Of a DNA stretch of 64,000 nucleotides, positions 9,680 to 18,569 are shown one piece after another. The notes beneath the pieces are model-generated. The model saw nothing but the letters and a program-made list of their open reading frames with translations, was not told the origin of the DNA and ran no database searches. Position numbers and translations under genes: made by a program. The first letter of the stretch is position 1. Each line of letters opens with the position of its first letter. Where the stretch lies: assembly GCF_023715725.1 (NCBI RefSeq), contig NZ_JAMBOT010000009.1:62001-126000 (forward strand), given 5' to 3'. This DNA comes from Paenibacillus pasadenensis (GTDB lineage: Bacteria; Bacillota; Bacilli; Paenibacillales; Paenibacillaceae).

Positions 9680-9722
9680 CCCGTTTCCCTCCTCGTACAA
9701 TGATATGGCCGATTCCGTTCAG

Positions 9723-10673
9723 TCAGGCATGAGGGCCTGTTCGCGCCGCGCCCTTGCGGTATTCGCTTGGAGACATGCCTATTAGCTTGCGGAAAACCTC
9801 GCGAAAATGAGCGGTGTCGCGGTAACCGGAGCTTTTGGCGATATACGCCACCTTGTGGTCCGTCCCCGCAAGCATCCGGCAGGCATGCTCAATCCGCCTA
9901 AGCTGTACATAATCCGAAAATCCCATGCCCGCTGCCTGCTGAAACAGCCGGATAAAATGCCGGCGGCTTATGCCGGCCTGCTGTGCAAGCTGCTCGGCGG
10001 TGAGCGGCTCCGGCGCGTGCCGGTCGATATAATCGAGCATTGCGGCCATAACGGCGCGGCTGTTTCGCCCGGCAGAAGCGTAATCCGCCATAGGCGGCTC
10101 CGTCTCCTGCTGCAGCCGCGTAATGCGCACCGCCAGCTCCATGAGCATGGCCAGCATGTTTGTCCGATAGCCCAATCGCTGTTCCTCAAATTCCTTGAGC
10201 ATGGCTGCGAAAATCGGTCCCAGCTCCATCGTCCGGTCCATTACCGCCGCGAAGCTGCCCGGAACGCCATCAAACAGCGAGAGCGCTTCCCCGTCGTCGC
10301 CATACCCTTTTAGCCAATGGTTAAGGCCGCCAAGGAAGTCCGTCCGGATACATAGGTTGTACACGATAAGCCGGTGGTTGTCCGCCGTGCTGCTGGGCCG
10401 GAACAGATGCGGAGTCCCGACCGGAAGCAGATAGAGAAGGCCCTTTCCGGTTTTTTCGACGCTCTCTCCAACGTAATGATACCCTTCTCCAGCCATAACA
10501 TAGGCGATTTCGAAGAAATCATGGTCATGCTCCCGCAGCTCGAAGCCCTCTTTCCAGCGGTTCATGTAGAGCGGAAAATCGCCGTGAAAATGATCCACGC
10601 CAACTGAATGATGGATAGGCGCTTTAGCTGCTTTTTTCGGATGCTTTTGCTGCAAAATGTCACCGTTCACCAT
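9723..10673 (-). CDS. AraC family transcriptional regulator, divergent from the GH78 gene
   Basis: The 316-residue AraC-type regulator has a cupin around residues 30-130 (FELREHDHDFFEIAYVMAGEG) and C-terminal HTHs (ISRRHFIRLFQQAAG, YRDTAHFREVFRK). The frame extends to 10901, but the ATG at 10673 has GGGGGAAG about ten bases upstream and avoids overlap with the divergent GH78 gene, so I take it as the start. Only 82 bases separate the two divergent genes, so both promoters lie there, which makes the GH78 gene the most likely target. A second AraC gene follows 43 bases downstream. Confidence 0.88.
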   Translation of the reverse strand: MVNGDILQQKHPKKAAKAPIHHSVGVDHFHGDFPLYMNRWKEGFELREHDHDFFEIAYVMAGEGYHYVGESVEKTGKGLLYLLPVGTPHLFRPSSTADNHRLIVYNLCIRTDFLGGLNHWLKGYGDDGEALSLFDGVPGSFAAVMDRTMELGPIFAAMLKEFEEQRLGYRTNMLAMLMELAVRITRLQQETEPPMADYASAGRNSRAVMAAMLDYIDRHAPEPLTAEQLAQQAGISRRHFIRLFQQAAGMGFSDYVQLRRIEHACRMLAGTDHKVAYIAKSSGYRDTAHFREVFRKLIGMSPSEYRKGAARTGPHA

Positions 10674-10755
10674 GTTGGTTGTCACTTCCCCCGGCTTTCT
10701 GTTCTGTCCGACTATTATACAATCAAGCGGTAGAAGCGGGAAAGGGGATGCTGTT

Positions 10756-12897
10756 ATGGAACCAAACGTAAAGCTAAAGAAGCCCGAGGGGACTGCAAAA
10801 CCCGCGGCAACCTGGATCTGGTATCCCGGTGATTTCGAAATTCGTCTGCTGGAGAAAATATCGGTTAAACGCCGGATGCGCGGCGTCATGTACCCGACCA
10901 CATGGAGAATAGACCGCCATTATTCCAACGTCAGATTCCACTATACGTATGATTTGCCCGAGGCAGAAACAGTCCGCATCACGGCCGAGGGAATGTTCTC
11001 GCTGCATCTCGACGGCAGGGATAACATTCGAACGAACGATTCAATCGTAACCCTTCCTGCGGGCCGCCATGACTTGGCCATATGCGTGTATAACGACACC
11101 GAGGCTCCGGCTCTGTTTATAGAAGGGGAGAACATTCGGACGGACTCTTCGTGGAAGGTAACCTCATACCAAAGCGACTTCGTAAACGCCGGTGCCTGGA
11201 CGTTTCACTCGGCGGACAACCGGCCGTCGCAGTTCCGTCTGGCTCTTGAGCCGCAGGAGCCGGTTGCGCGGGAGATTCAGGACGGTCATGAGCTGCTGGA
11301 CTTCGGCCGGGAAACGTTTGGATTTTTGCGGTTTCACGGAATGAAGGGCGAAGGCAAGGTGCAGATTTATTACGGAGAGTCGATGGCCGAGGCGCTGTCC
11401 ACCGAGTTTAGCGTTTTAACGGACCGGTTTGAAGCTGCCGCGGGAGCGGCATACGCCGAGGAGGGCGTGTACACGCTAGGAGAAAGCAGAGCTTTCCGTT
11501 ATGTCTGGATTCATGCTGAGCCCGGCGTAACCTGGGAGCGGGTGTCGATGCTGTACGAGTATGTGCCGCTGGACTACCGGAGCTCGTTCCAATGCTCGGA
11601 TCCGCAGCTGAACGAGATCTACGATATGTCGCTGTACACGCTGCATTTGAATACGCGGGAATTTTTTATCGACGGCATCAAGCGGGACCGCTGGGTATGG
11701 TCCGGGGACGCTTATCAGTCGTTTCTGATGAACTATTACAGCTTTTTCGATCTGGATGTGACACGCCGCACGCTTGCGGCATTGCGCGGTAAAGATCCGC
11801 TGACGATGCACATCAACACCATTTTGGACTACTCCTTCTACTGGTTCATTTCGCTGTATGATTATTATCTGTACACTGGCGACTTTGGCTTTGTGCAGCA
11901 GTATTATGACCGCGCCGTGAGCCTGATGGAGTTCTGCCTAAAGCAGCGCAACGAGGAAGGTTTGGTCGAGGGCAGACCGCAGGATTGGGTGTTCGTCGAC
12001 TGGGCGGATCTGGACAACAGCGGAGCCGTCAGCACGGAGCAAATTTTGCTGGCCCGCAGCCTGGAGGCGATGAGCCTGTTCGCTTCGCTGCTCGGCGATG
12101 AAGCGGCTTCCGCATCTTATACGGCGCTCGCTGAAGAGATTAAGGAGACGACGCTGCGGCTGTTCTGGGATGAGGAAGAGGGCGGACTGCTGCATCACAG
12201 GGTGGATGGAGAGACCAAACCGACACTGACGAAACATGCCGGCATGTTCGCCATGACGTTTGGGTATTTGTCGCCGGAGCAGCGGGAAAGCGTCATCCGC
12301 AATGTGCTGCTCAACCCGGATGTGCCGCGCATCCGCACACCGTATATGCGGTTCCATGAGCTGGCCGTGCTGTGCGAGAGCGGAGAGCATGATTTTGTGC
12401 GCAAAGAGATCTTATCGTACTGGGGCGGTATGATTAAGCTCGGCGCGACTTCATTCTGGGAAGAGTATGATCCGTCTCTGGCGGATGATGCGCATTACGG
12501 GATGTACGGCATGCCGTTTGGCAAAAGCCTTTGCCATGCTTGGGGAGCAAGTCCAGTCTACCTGATCGGAAAATACTTTCTCGGCGTCACTCCGTCGGAG
12601 CCGGGCTACGGCAAATACCGGATCGAGCCTAATCTTGGCGGACTCACGCAGATGAAGGGCACGGTGCCAATCGGCGAAGGCGAGGTCACGGTTGAGATGG
12701 ATTTGGCGTCCATCCGCGTAAAGACGACGTCGGGCACTGGCGTGCTGGCCTTCGTCAGCAGCAGCGAGCCTTCGTGTAATAATGGAGCTGTAACGGCAGT
12801 AGGCAAAAATCGCTATGAGCTGATTGTCGAGGCGGGCAAGACGTATACCGTTGCGTATGCGGCGGTTCAAAAAATTGAAGCCAGCGTAAAGGGATAA
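10756..12897 (+). CDS. GH78 alpha-L-rhamnosidase-like protein
   Basis: The 713-residue protein has N-terminal beta-sandwich regions and a central six-hairpin (alpha/alpha)6 catalytic domain (about residues 290-620) with the GH78 hallmark DGIKRDRWVWSGD, followed by the usual C-terminal beta domain. It probably removes alpha-L-rhamnose from plant or bacterial glycans. No signal peptide is visible, so a cytoplasmic role on imported oligosaccharides is likely. The ATG at 10756 has AAAGGGGA upstream; a longer frame from 10657 would run over the divergent AraC start and is rejected. The gene stands alone with its own terminator. Confidence 0.83.
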   Translation: MEPNVKLKKPEGTAKPAATWIWYPGDFEIRLLEKISVKRRMRGVMYPTTWRIDRHYSNVRFHYTYDLPEAETVRITAEGMFSLHLDGRDNIRTNDSIVTLPAGRHDLAICVYNDTEAPALFIEGENIRTDSSWKVTSYQSDFVNAGAWTFHSADNRPSQFRLALEPQEPVAREIQDGHELLDFGRETFGFLRFHGMKGEGKVQIYYGESMAEALSTEFSVLTDRFEAAAGAAYAEEGVYTLGESRAFRYVWIHAEPGVTWERVSMLYEYVPLDYRSSFQCSDPQLNEIYDMSLYTLHLNTREFFIDGIKRDRWVWSGDAYQSFLMNYYSFFDLDVTRRTLAALRGKDPLTMHINTILDYSFYWFISLYDYYLYTGDFGFVQQYYDRAVSLMEFCLKQRNEEGLVEGRPQDWVFVDWADLDNSGAVSTEQILLARSLEAMSLFASLLGDEAASASYTALAEEIKETTLRLFWDEEEGGLLHHRVDGETKPTLTKHAGMFAMTFGYLSPEQRESVIRNVLLNPDVPRIRTPYMRFHELAVLCESGEHDFVRKEILSYWGGMIKLGATSFWEEYDPSLADDAHYGMYGMPFGKSLCHAWGASPVYLIGKYFLGVTPSEPGYGKYRIEPNLGGLTQMKGTVPIGEGEVTVEMDLASIRVKTTSGTGVLAFVSSSEPSCNNGAVTAVGKNRYELIVEAGKTYTVAYAAVQKIEASVKG

Positions 12898-12916
12898 TTC
12901 AAAAGTTAGGAGATAA

Positions 12917-12950
12917 GCCGGGATGGCCAGCAATGGCCCCCGGTTTTTTT
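12917..12950 (+). terminator. Terminator after the GH78 gene
   Basis: A GC-rich hairpin (CCGGG-AT-GGCCA with TGGCC-CCCGG) is followed by a run of seven T. It lies 20 bases past the stop. The rest of the gap to 13165 shows no gene; it should hold the promoter of the ABC operon. Confidence 0.85.
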
Positions 12951-13165
12951 GTGATTCAATTCCGTTACACCTTGAACCGCTGAGGCTCTGGAAATTCGCG
13001 TAAAACCGAGATTAATCGCGGGCGGAAGCCTGACTTTTGGCGCAGCAGGCAGGTTCTCGCAGGACTTTTAGAGCCGATCTGGAAAAGAATGACTATAGTC
13101 CTTTTTGCGCTTTACCACGGTAGCCGATTGTGAGTTAATGGGAAAGTGAAGATTGGAGGAAGATC

Positions 13166-15358
13166 ATGGAATTTACTGAGAAGATTCCCATAACAATCGA
13201 GGCTCAATTGAAAGAGCAGCCGCTGTTTTATGCGGCAACGGATTTGATGAATGACGGACAATTCGGCAAACAATGGCTAATATTGACCCGTACGGAAGTA
13301 GCGATATGGGCCGAGGATGGAAATTTAACCTCCAGTCTCCCTTTATCGGATATTACCGATGCCCGTGTAGCAGGCGGCGTCGGAGGCGGCACGCTTATTG
13401 CAGATACAAAGCGCGGGCCGGTCATCGTGCTGCGGTATACGGCAGCGCTTACATCGATCTTTGGCCATGTCGCCAAGCTGATCGGCGCGCTCGCCAAAGG
13501 CGAGGAGCTGCCGACGGCATCGGAGAAGGATTTTCCGCGTCTCTGCCCGAAATGCCGCACGCCGCTGTCGCATGACTCGCTGGCCTGCCCGGTCTGCAAA
13601 AACAACGGAAAAGTCCTGCTAAGGATGCTCAGTTATGCCAAGCCTTACCGCAAACAAATGATTGCGGCTGCAATCATGCTCATCCTGACGACCTTGATCG
13701 AGCTCATCCCGCCGTACCTGACCAAAAGGCTCGTGGACGATGTGCTCACGCCGAAGGATATGGGCTCAGCACTTCTGTGGATCGTTGTCGGCCTGGCCGC
13801 AACGTCTGTTGTACTGACGGGAATGCAGATTGTGCGGGGACTGATCGGAGTATGGATCGGCTCCAAGCTGATGGGCGATCTGCGCCGGGACGTGTACCAG
13901 TCCTTGATGCGGCTGTCGCTGTCCTTTTTTGACCGCAGGCAGTCGTCGCAGTTTATCGGAAGGGTCAATAGCGATTCCGAGGCGATGAGGCAGTTTATGA
14001 CCGATGGTGTCATCTGGGTATCCGGCGAGTTTTTAAGAGTTGTAGCCATAGCCATTATTATGTTCAGTCTCGACTGGAAGCTAACGCTGCTCGCACTGCT
14101 GCCGACGCCGCTGATGATTATTATGTCCAGTCTATTATGGCCTAAAATGGGCCGTCTCTGGTACCAGCAGTGGAGGTCGGTCTTCCGGCTCAACTCCATT
14201 GTCGGCGATTCCCTGCAGGGCATTCGTGTCGTAAAGGCGTTCGGCCAAGAGTCAGCGGAGACGTCCCGCTATTCGGCTTCCAATCGCGATCTCATTAAGT
14301 CTGACATCCGTGTTCAGGGCATATGGCAGGGAGTATTCCCGATTTTCTCCCTGATCGCAGGCGCCGGTACGCTGCTCATCTGGTTTTACGGCGGCCGGAA
14401 CGTGCTGAACGACGGGATGTCGATCGGTACGCTTATTGCGATGATTACGTATTTGGGCATGCTGCTCGGCCCGCTTCAATGGGTCAGCCAAATGCTGAAC
14501 TGGGCTTCTCATGCCATATCGGCGGCGGACCGCGTATTTGAAATTATGGATACGCCGGCGGATGTGCCGGACACGGTAAATCCGGCTAACATCGGACGCG
14601 TTAAAGGCGATGTCGAGTTCAAGCAGGTTACGTACGGCTACGAAAAACATCATCCCGTGCTTAAAGGCATCAGCCTGAACGTCAAAGCAGGGGAAATGAT
14701 CGGTCTGGTTGGACATTCGGGCGCCGGGAAATCGACCTTCATTAATATGATCTGCCGTTTCTACGACAGTGACGAAGGTACGATTACGATTGACGGCAAC
14801 GATATCCGCACGATCAGCCAGAACGATCTACGCCAGCAGATCGGGGTTGTGCTGCAGGAAACATTCTTGTTTGACGGGACTATTGCAGAAAATATCGCCT
14901 ATTCCAAGCCGGATGCAACGGAGCTGGACGTCATGCGCGCAGCCAAAATCGCCAATGCCCATGACTTTATCGTGCAGCTTCCGGACGGTTATGACACAAG
15001 AGTGGGCGAGCGCGGACATAAGCTGTCTGGAGGAGAAAGGCAGCGGGTAGCGATCGCTAGGGCAATCATTCACGATCCTCGAATTCTAATTTTGGACGAA
15101 GCGACCGCTTCGGTGGATACGGTAACGGAGCGGCTGATTCAGGAGGCGATTTCGCGTCTTGTAAAGGGCAGGACAACATTTGCTATAGCTCACCGGTTGT
15201 CCACGCTGCGCAACGCCGACCGGCTTGTCGTGCTGGATCACGGCAAAATCGTCGAGGTTGGCACACATGAGGAGCTGCTCCAGGCGGAAGGCGCGTATTT
15301 CAAGCTGGTTGAGGCTCAGAAGGAATTGTCCCAAATCAAGGGGGTTGAGAGCGCGTGA
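13166..15358 (+). CDS. ABC exporter-type ATPase/permease with N-terminal zinc-ribbon extension
   Basis: In this 730-residue fused exporter, residues 1-120 form an extra domain of unclear fold, then two CxxC pairs (CPKC near 126, CPVC near 141) form a zinc ribbon. Six membrane helices follow (about 155-450), and then the nucleotide-binding domain with Walker A GHSGAGKST (near 517), signature LSGGERQ (near 620), Walker B ILILDEATAS and H-loop IAHRLST. All catalytic motifs are intact. It exports an unknown substrate. The ATG has GGAGG upstream. Its stop overlaps the GTG start of the DUF1854 gene by four bases, so the two are translationally coupled and probably form one complex. Confidence 0.9.
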   Translation: MEFTEKIPITIEAQLKEQPLFYAATDLMNDGQFGKQWLILTRTEVAIWAEDGNLTSSLPLSDITDARVAGGVGGGTLIADTKRGPVIVLRYTAALTSIFGHVAKLIGALAKGEELPTASEKDFPRLCPKCRTPLSHDSLACPVCKNNGKVLLRMLSYAKPYRKQMIAAAIMLILTTLIELIPPYLTKRLVDDVLTPKDMGSALLWIVVGLAATSVVLTGMQIVRGLIGVWIGSKLMGDLRRDVYQSLMRLSLSFFDRRQSSQFIGRVNSDSEAMRQFMTDGVIWVSGEFLRVVAIAIIMFSLDWKLTLLALLPTPLMIIMSSLLWPKMGRLWYQQWRSVFRLNSIVGDSLQGIRVVKAFGQESAETSRYSASNRDLIKSDIRVQGIWQGVFPIFSLIAGAGTLLIWFYGGRNVLNDGMSIGTLIAMITYLGMLLGPLQWVSQMLNWASHAISAADRVFEIMDTPADVPDTVNPANIGRVKGDVEFKQVTYGYEKHHPVLKGISLNVKAGEMIGLVGHSGAGKSTFINMICRFYDSDEGTITIDGNDIRTISQNDLRQQIGVVLQETFLFDGTIAENIAYSKPDATELDVMRAAKIANAHDFIVQLPDGYDTRVGERGHKLSGGERQRVAIARAIIHDPRILILDEATASVDTVTERLIQEAISRLVKGRTTFAIAHRLSTLRNADRLVVLDHGKIVEVGTHEELLQAEGAYFKLVEAQKELSQIKGVESA

Positions 15359-15906
15359 ACGAACTTGAAGTGAAGGAAGTGCAGGAAGAGCAGCCTGCCG
15401 AGCTGGCCGAAAAGGACCCGTTCGAAATTCATTTGCTGGAGCCGGAACGGATTTCCTTCAGCCGCAGCTCAGGGGGCGTTTTCCAAGCGGTAATAGAAGG
15501 AAAGGCCTATGATGAAATCGTATTGTTCCGCGTCTTTCCGTTTCGATATACGACACAGTTCATTTCCGTGCGCAATCCCAAAAACGAAGAGATTGGCATC
15601 GTTCGGGACATCTCTTTGCTGGACCGGGAGAGCCGGACGGAGATCGAAAAGGAGCTGCAGCTGCGGTATTTCCTCCCGATCGTGACGCGAATCGAGTCCG
15701 TTAAGCAAAAGGCCGATCTGTGGATTTGGGAGCTGGGGACGAATCTGGGCGATACGCGGATCGTCATGCGCAACCTGCACGAGTTCATGCAGTTTCCGGG
15801 GAACAACCGTGTCATCCTGACCGATATGAATGGTAAACGCTGCGAAATCCGCGATTATGAGCAGCTGGACAGCCATAGCAAGCGGCAGCTTCGGGACGTT
15901 ATGTAG
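15355..15906 (+). CDS. DUF1854 family protein, partner of the ABC exporter
   Basis: The 183-residue soluble protein is recognisable as DUF1854 by its middle and end (VRNPKNEEIGIVRDI, DLWIWELGTNLGDTRI, RVILTDMNGKRCEI). The GTG start at 15355 lies within the exporter's last codons (GTGA overlap). I know this family mainly as a partner of fused ABC exporters; some annotations tie it to cyanophycin metabolism, but no cyanophycin genes are visible here. No membrane segment or enzyme motif is seen. An accessory or regulatory subunit of the transporter is the simplest inference. Confidence 0.85.
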   Translation: MNELEVKEVQEEQPAELAEKDPFEIHLLEPERISFSRSSGGVFQAVIEGKAYDEIVLFRVFPFRYTTQFISVRNPKNEEIGIVRDISLLDRESRTEIEKELQLRYFLPIVTRIESVKQKADLWIWELGTNLGDTRIVMRNLHEFMQFPGNNRVILTDMNGKRCEIRDYEQLDSHSKRQLRDVM

Positions 15907-15950
15907 GCTAGGCGGACCGAGGTCCGTTCAAAAGTAATTATCCAACGCAA

Positions 15951-15999
15951 ATGAAGCTTCCAAACCCATCATTAGCGGGAATGGAAGCTTCATCTTTTT
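15951..15999 (+). terminator. Terminator after the ABC/DUF1854 operon
   Basis: Perfect 12-bp arms ATGAAGCTTCCA (15951-15962) and TGGAAGCTTCAT (15982-15993) are followed by CTTTTT. Confidence 0.85.
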
Positions 16000-16005
16000 A
16001 ACTCA

Positions 16006-16040
16006 GGCCATTCTCAAGCGAAGTAATCTTGAGAATGGCC
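16006..16040. terminator. Second strong hairpin in the same gap
   Basis: A perfect 13-bp inverted repeat, GGCCATTCTCAAG (16006-16018) and CTTGAGAATGGCC (16028-16040), has a 9-base loop. It has no clean T run, so it may be a weak bidirectional terminator or an RNA-stability hairpin between convergent genes. Confidence 0.5.
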
Positions 16041-16077
16041 CTCATCTATTTAAAATTCCAGTGAGGCGGAGAGCGGA

Positions 16078-16197
16078 GCCCAAGATCGAGCCCGGAGAAG
16101 CGTCAGCGTTCGCCTTTGACGTCGGATTTCTACCGCTTGAGCGATGTTAATTCAAAGAAATCTGAGGTCAACAGCGATCGGAGGGCCGATCTTGGGC
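16078..16197. repeat. Long dyad-symmetric intergenic repeat (copy 1)
   Basis: The ends GCCCAAGATCG (16078-16088) and CGATCTTGGGC (16187-16197) are perfect inverse complements. Inside, TCGGATTTCT pairs with AGAAATCTGA, giving a nested ~120-base palindromic element. A diverged relative with the same CAGCGATCGGAGG core lies at 47082-47192. I recall similar elements in other Paenibacillus genomes, but cannot confirm this here. Confidence 0.6.
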
Positions 16198-16231
16198 GCA
16201 GCGGTCACTATTTCACTGAATCAGCACGCCA

Positions 16232-17743
16232 TTAATTCCCGGCGAGCTGAATTCCAGCCGCTACCGCCCAGCTGCCCAGCGGAACCACCTCGTACTCAAC
16301 GCCAGCGGCCAGCTTGCCGTTGTTTTGAAGCTCAAACACGCCGGTTGCGCCTTTGCGGGTTTGAACCTTGTATTGAGCGGTGAGCGTCGTGCCGTCGGAG
16401 CCTTTCAGCTGAATGGAACGGTAAGCGAACAGCTCGTCGCCAGGGTCTTCGCTCAGCGTAACGTTAAGCACGGAGGAGTCTGCTTTTTCCACGGATGCAA
16501 TCGTCAGCGGAGCGATGGCTTGCGCCGTGAACGTGTTGTTCTCCAGCACGAACCAGTCCGACGTCACGGTGTACTTCACGCCCGGCTGCAGCGTAGTTCC
16601 AGCCGGAAGGCGGAACTTAGGCTCTTGTTTGCCGTCGGTCGACTGGGTGAAGCCCACGTAGCTAACCGTAATCGGCTGCCCGTTCTCAGGAGTGAGCGTT
16701 GCTTGGCGCTGTGCAAGGGATGGAATCACCTGCATCGGCTGTCCGTTCACGCGGTTGTTCTCGTCCAGAACAGCTGCATTAGCGCCGCGGCCGCCGGAGT
16801 ATGCGGAAATCAGGTAGCCGTAATCAATGACGCCGTCCTCACGGAAAGAGTCCACTTCAAACGTGTCAGCCGTTACTTGGCGAACCTCGTTCAGACGGAT
16901 GGTTTCCGAGCTGGCGGTTACGCTATGCTGGTCTTTGCCTTTGTAGTTCGTCGTGTACACCATGCCTTCCGTCATCGTCTGCACCGGCACAATATAAGTG
17001 GAGATGGAGCCGGTTTTGAGGCGCGGCTGGTTGACCAGCTTCAGGTTATTGCTGAAGGCAAAGTTGGCGTTTGCCTTATCGGTAGCTTCGTCCGCCAAAA
17101 CGAGCGGCGAGGTGAACGTAACTTCCAGCGTAATTTTGTTCAGCGCCTTTATGGACGTGATTTCAGCATTTGCGGAACGGATTGCTTTTTGGGACAGCAG
17201 CAGCAGCTGAGCGGTTTCGCCGCGAGTCATCGTTTGGCCGCCGATGCCAAAGCCGTTCATCCAGTATTGAACCGATTTGACGTCGCGCTGCAGCGCTTTT
17301 GCGATCATAACAGCAGCATCAGCGGCGGCTGCCGGCTGGTTCGGCTGAAATTGATCGGTGTTTTCGATCAGACCATGCTTAACCGCTGTTTCCACATAAG
17401 GCGTGTACCATCTGCTGCGGTTGTTTTTCTCCGTATCGGCTGGCTCCAGCTTCAGCGACAGCACGACCATTTTGAGAAGCTCGGCGTTGCTCACCTGCTT
17501 GTCCGCGCGCATTTGTCCATCGGCATATCCGGAAAGGACGAGCTGGTTAACGAGCTGGTTAATCGCTTGCTCGATTTGTTCGGTGAAATTAAGCAGCGGC
17601 GCTTGTCCCAAACTGGCGGAAATAGGTTGAGCAGCAGGCTGAGCTGGCGTTTGCGCCTGTGCCTGGCCCGGCAATAATACGGCTCCGCCGATCATCGTGC
17701 CTAGCACCGCTACGGCTACCGTTTGTTTGATCTGTTTTTTCAT
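16232..17743 (-). CDS. Secreted SLH-domain surface protein
   Basis: The 503-residue exported protein has a clear signal peptide (KK start, hydrophobic core, cleavage near AQAQ about residue 31). Residues 55-195 contain degenerate S-layer-homology repeats (GYADGQMRADKQVSNAEL; TMTRGETAQLLLLSQ), which usually bind pyruvylated cell-wall polymers. The remaining ~300 residues look like beta-rich Ig-type modules (KALNKITLEVTFTSPLV). It is likely anchored in the wall with a structural or adhesive role. It lies downstream of a leftward kinase/regulator pair and has phased repeats upstream, so it is probably their target. Confidence 0.8.
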   Translation of the reverse strand: MKKQIKQTVAVAVLGTMIGGAVLLPGQAQAQTPAQPAAQPISASLGQAPLLNFTEQIEQAINQLVNQLVLSGYADGQMRADKQVSNAELLKMVVLSLKLEPADTEKNNRSRWYTPYVETAVKHGLIENTDQFQPNQPAAAADAAVMIAKALQRDVKSVQYWMNGFGIGGQTMTRGETAQLLLLSQKAIRSANAEITSIKALNKITLEVTFTSPLVLADEATDKANANFAFSNNLKLVNQPRLKTGSISTYIVPVQTMTEGMVYTTNYKGKDQHSVTASSETIRLNEVRQVTADTFEVDSFREDGVIDYGYLISAYSGGRGANAAVLDENNRVNGQPMQVIPSLAQRQATLTPENGQPITVSYVGFTQSTDGKQEPKFRLPAGTTLQPGVKYTVTSDWFVLENNTFTAQAIAPLTIASVEKADSSVLNVTLSEDPGDELFAYRSIQLKGSDGTTLTAQYKVQTRKGATGVFELQNNGKLAAGVEYEVVPLGSWAVAAGIQLAGN

Positions 17744-17803
17744 AAGGAATGATTCCTCCCTGTCGTTGTTGTTTCGTCCTTGAATTCATCTTAGACGAGC
17801 CAG

Positions 17804-17844
17804 CTAAACAGAGGGATAAGGAAGTCTAAACAGTTTCTAAACAG
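17804..17844 (-). promoter_or_regulatory. 11-bp phased CTAAACAG repeats, putative OmpR-type operator
   Basis: On the + strand CTAAACAG occurs at 17804, 17826 and 17837: spacings of 22 and 11 bases, i.e. one face of the helix. OmpR/PhoB-family regulators typically bind such direct repeats. The site lies 61-101 bases before the SLH gene's start and just after the response-regulator gene. A TAAGAT-like -10 follows on the leftward strand. Confidence 0.55.
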
Positions 17845-17870
17845 ACGGATAACAATGTTTAAAGAGCCAC

Positions 17871-18563
17871 CTATACCGTGAACCGGTAGCCAGCGCCCCA
17901 CACCGTATCGATAAACTGCGGATTGGAAGGGTCTGCTTCGATCTTTTCCCTGATGCGCGATATATGGACGGTTACCGTAGCGATATCTCCATTGGAATCC
18001 ATTCCCCAGATTCGCTCAAACAGATCGGCGCGGTTGAACACCCGGTTCGGGTTATTCGCCATAAAGAGGAGCACCTCGAATTCCTTGGTCGTAAGCGTCA
18101 CTTCATTCCCGTGCACAAATACCCGCCGCGACGATTTATCGATCGTAAGCTCCCGAATATGCAGCTGATTGCTTTGTTTGCCGCGGTTATTGCCGGTGAA
18201 GCGCTCGTAACGGGAGAGATGCGCTTTCGCTCTTGCAACCAGCTCATTAGGGCTGAACGGTTTGGTGACAAAGTCGTCGGCCCCGAGGCCGAAGCCCCGG
18301 ATTTTGTCGAGCTCGTCTTTTTTGGCGGATACGATCAGAACCGGAACGTCCAGCTGCTCGCGGATCGCGCGGCAGATGTCAAAGCCGTTCACTCCCGGCA
18401 GCTGCAGATCGAGAATAATGAGATCATAGTCGCCGCTCAGCGCCTTTTTCAGGCCTTCGTGGCCATCGGGACAAATATCCGCCTGATAGTCATGCAGCAG
18501 AAAATAATCCTTTTCAAGCTCTGCAATCAACGGGTCATCTTCAATAATTAATATGCGCTTCAT
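17871..18563 (-). CDS. OmpR/PhoB-family response regulator
   Basis: The 230-residue regulator has an N-terminal receiver domain (IIEDD acid pocket, phospho-acceptor Asp in LIILDLQLPGVNG near residue 52, conserved Lys in FVTKPFSP near 101) and a C-terminal winged helix (about 135-230, ending in VWGAGYRFTV). The ATG at 18563 follows the histidine kinase stop by six bases, with only a GATAAGAG-type Shine-Dalgarno, consistent with coupling. The kinase gene precedes it, an order less common than regulator-first. The downstream SLH gene, with phased repeats in front of it, is the best candidate target. Confidence 0.93.
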   Translation of the reverse strand: MKRILIIEDDPLIAELEKDYFLLHDYQADICPDGHEGLKKALSGDYDLIILDLQLPGVNGFDICRAIREQLDVPVLIVSAKKDELDKIRGFGLGADDFVTKPFSPNELVARAKAHLSRYERFTGNNRGKQSNQLHIRELTIDKSSRRVFVHGNEVTLTTKEFEVLLFMANNPNRVFNRADLFERIWGMDSNGDIATVTVHISRIREKIEADPSNPQFIDTVWGAGYRFTV

Positions 18564-18569
18564 CTCTTA

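Noticed and set aside
10657..10755. Longer N-terminus of the GH78 protein (and of the divergent AraC from 10901)
   Set aside because: Both extensions would overlap each other's start region. ATG 10756 and ATG 10673 have proper Shine-Dalgarno sequences.
16325..17677. 450-codon open frame antisense to the SLH protein
   Set aside because: Shadow frame: the opposite strand has a signal peptide and SLH repeats; this frame has no family features or ribosome-binding site.
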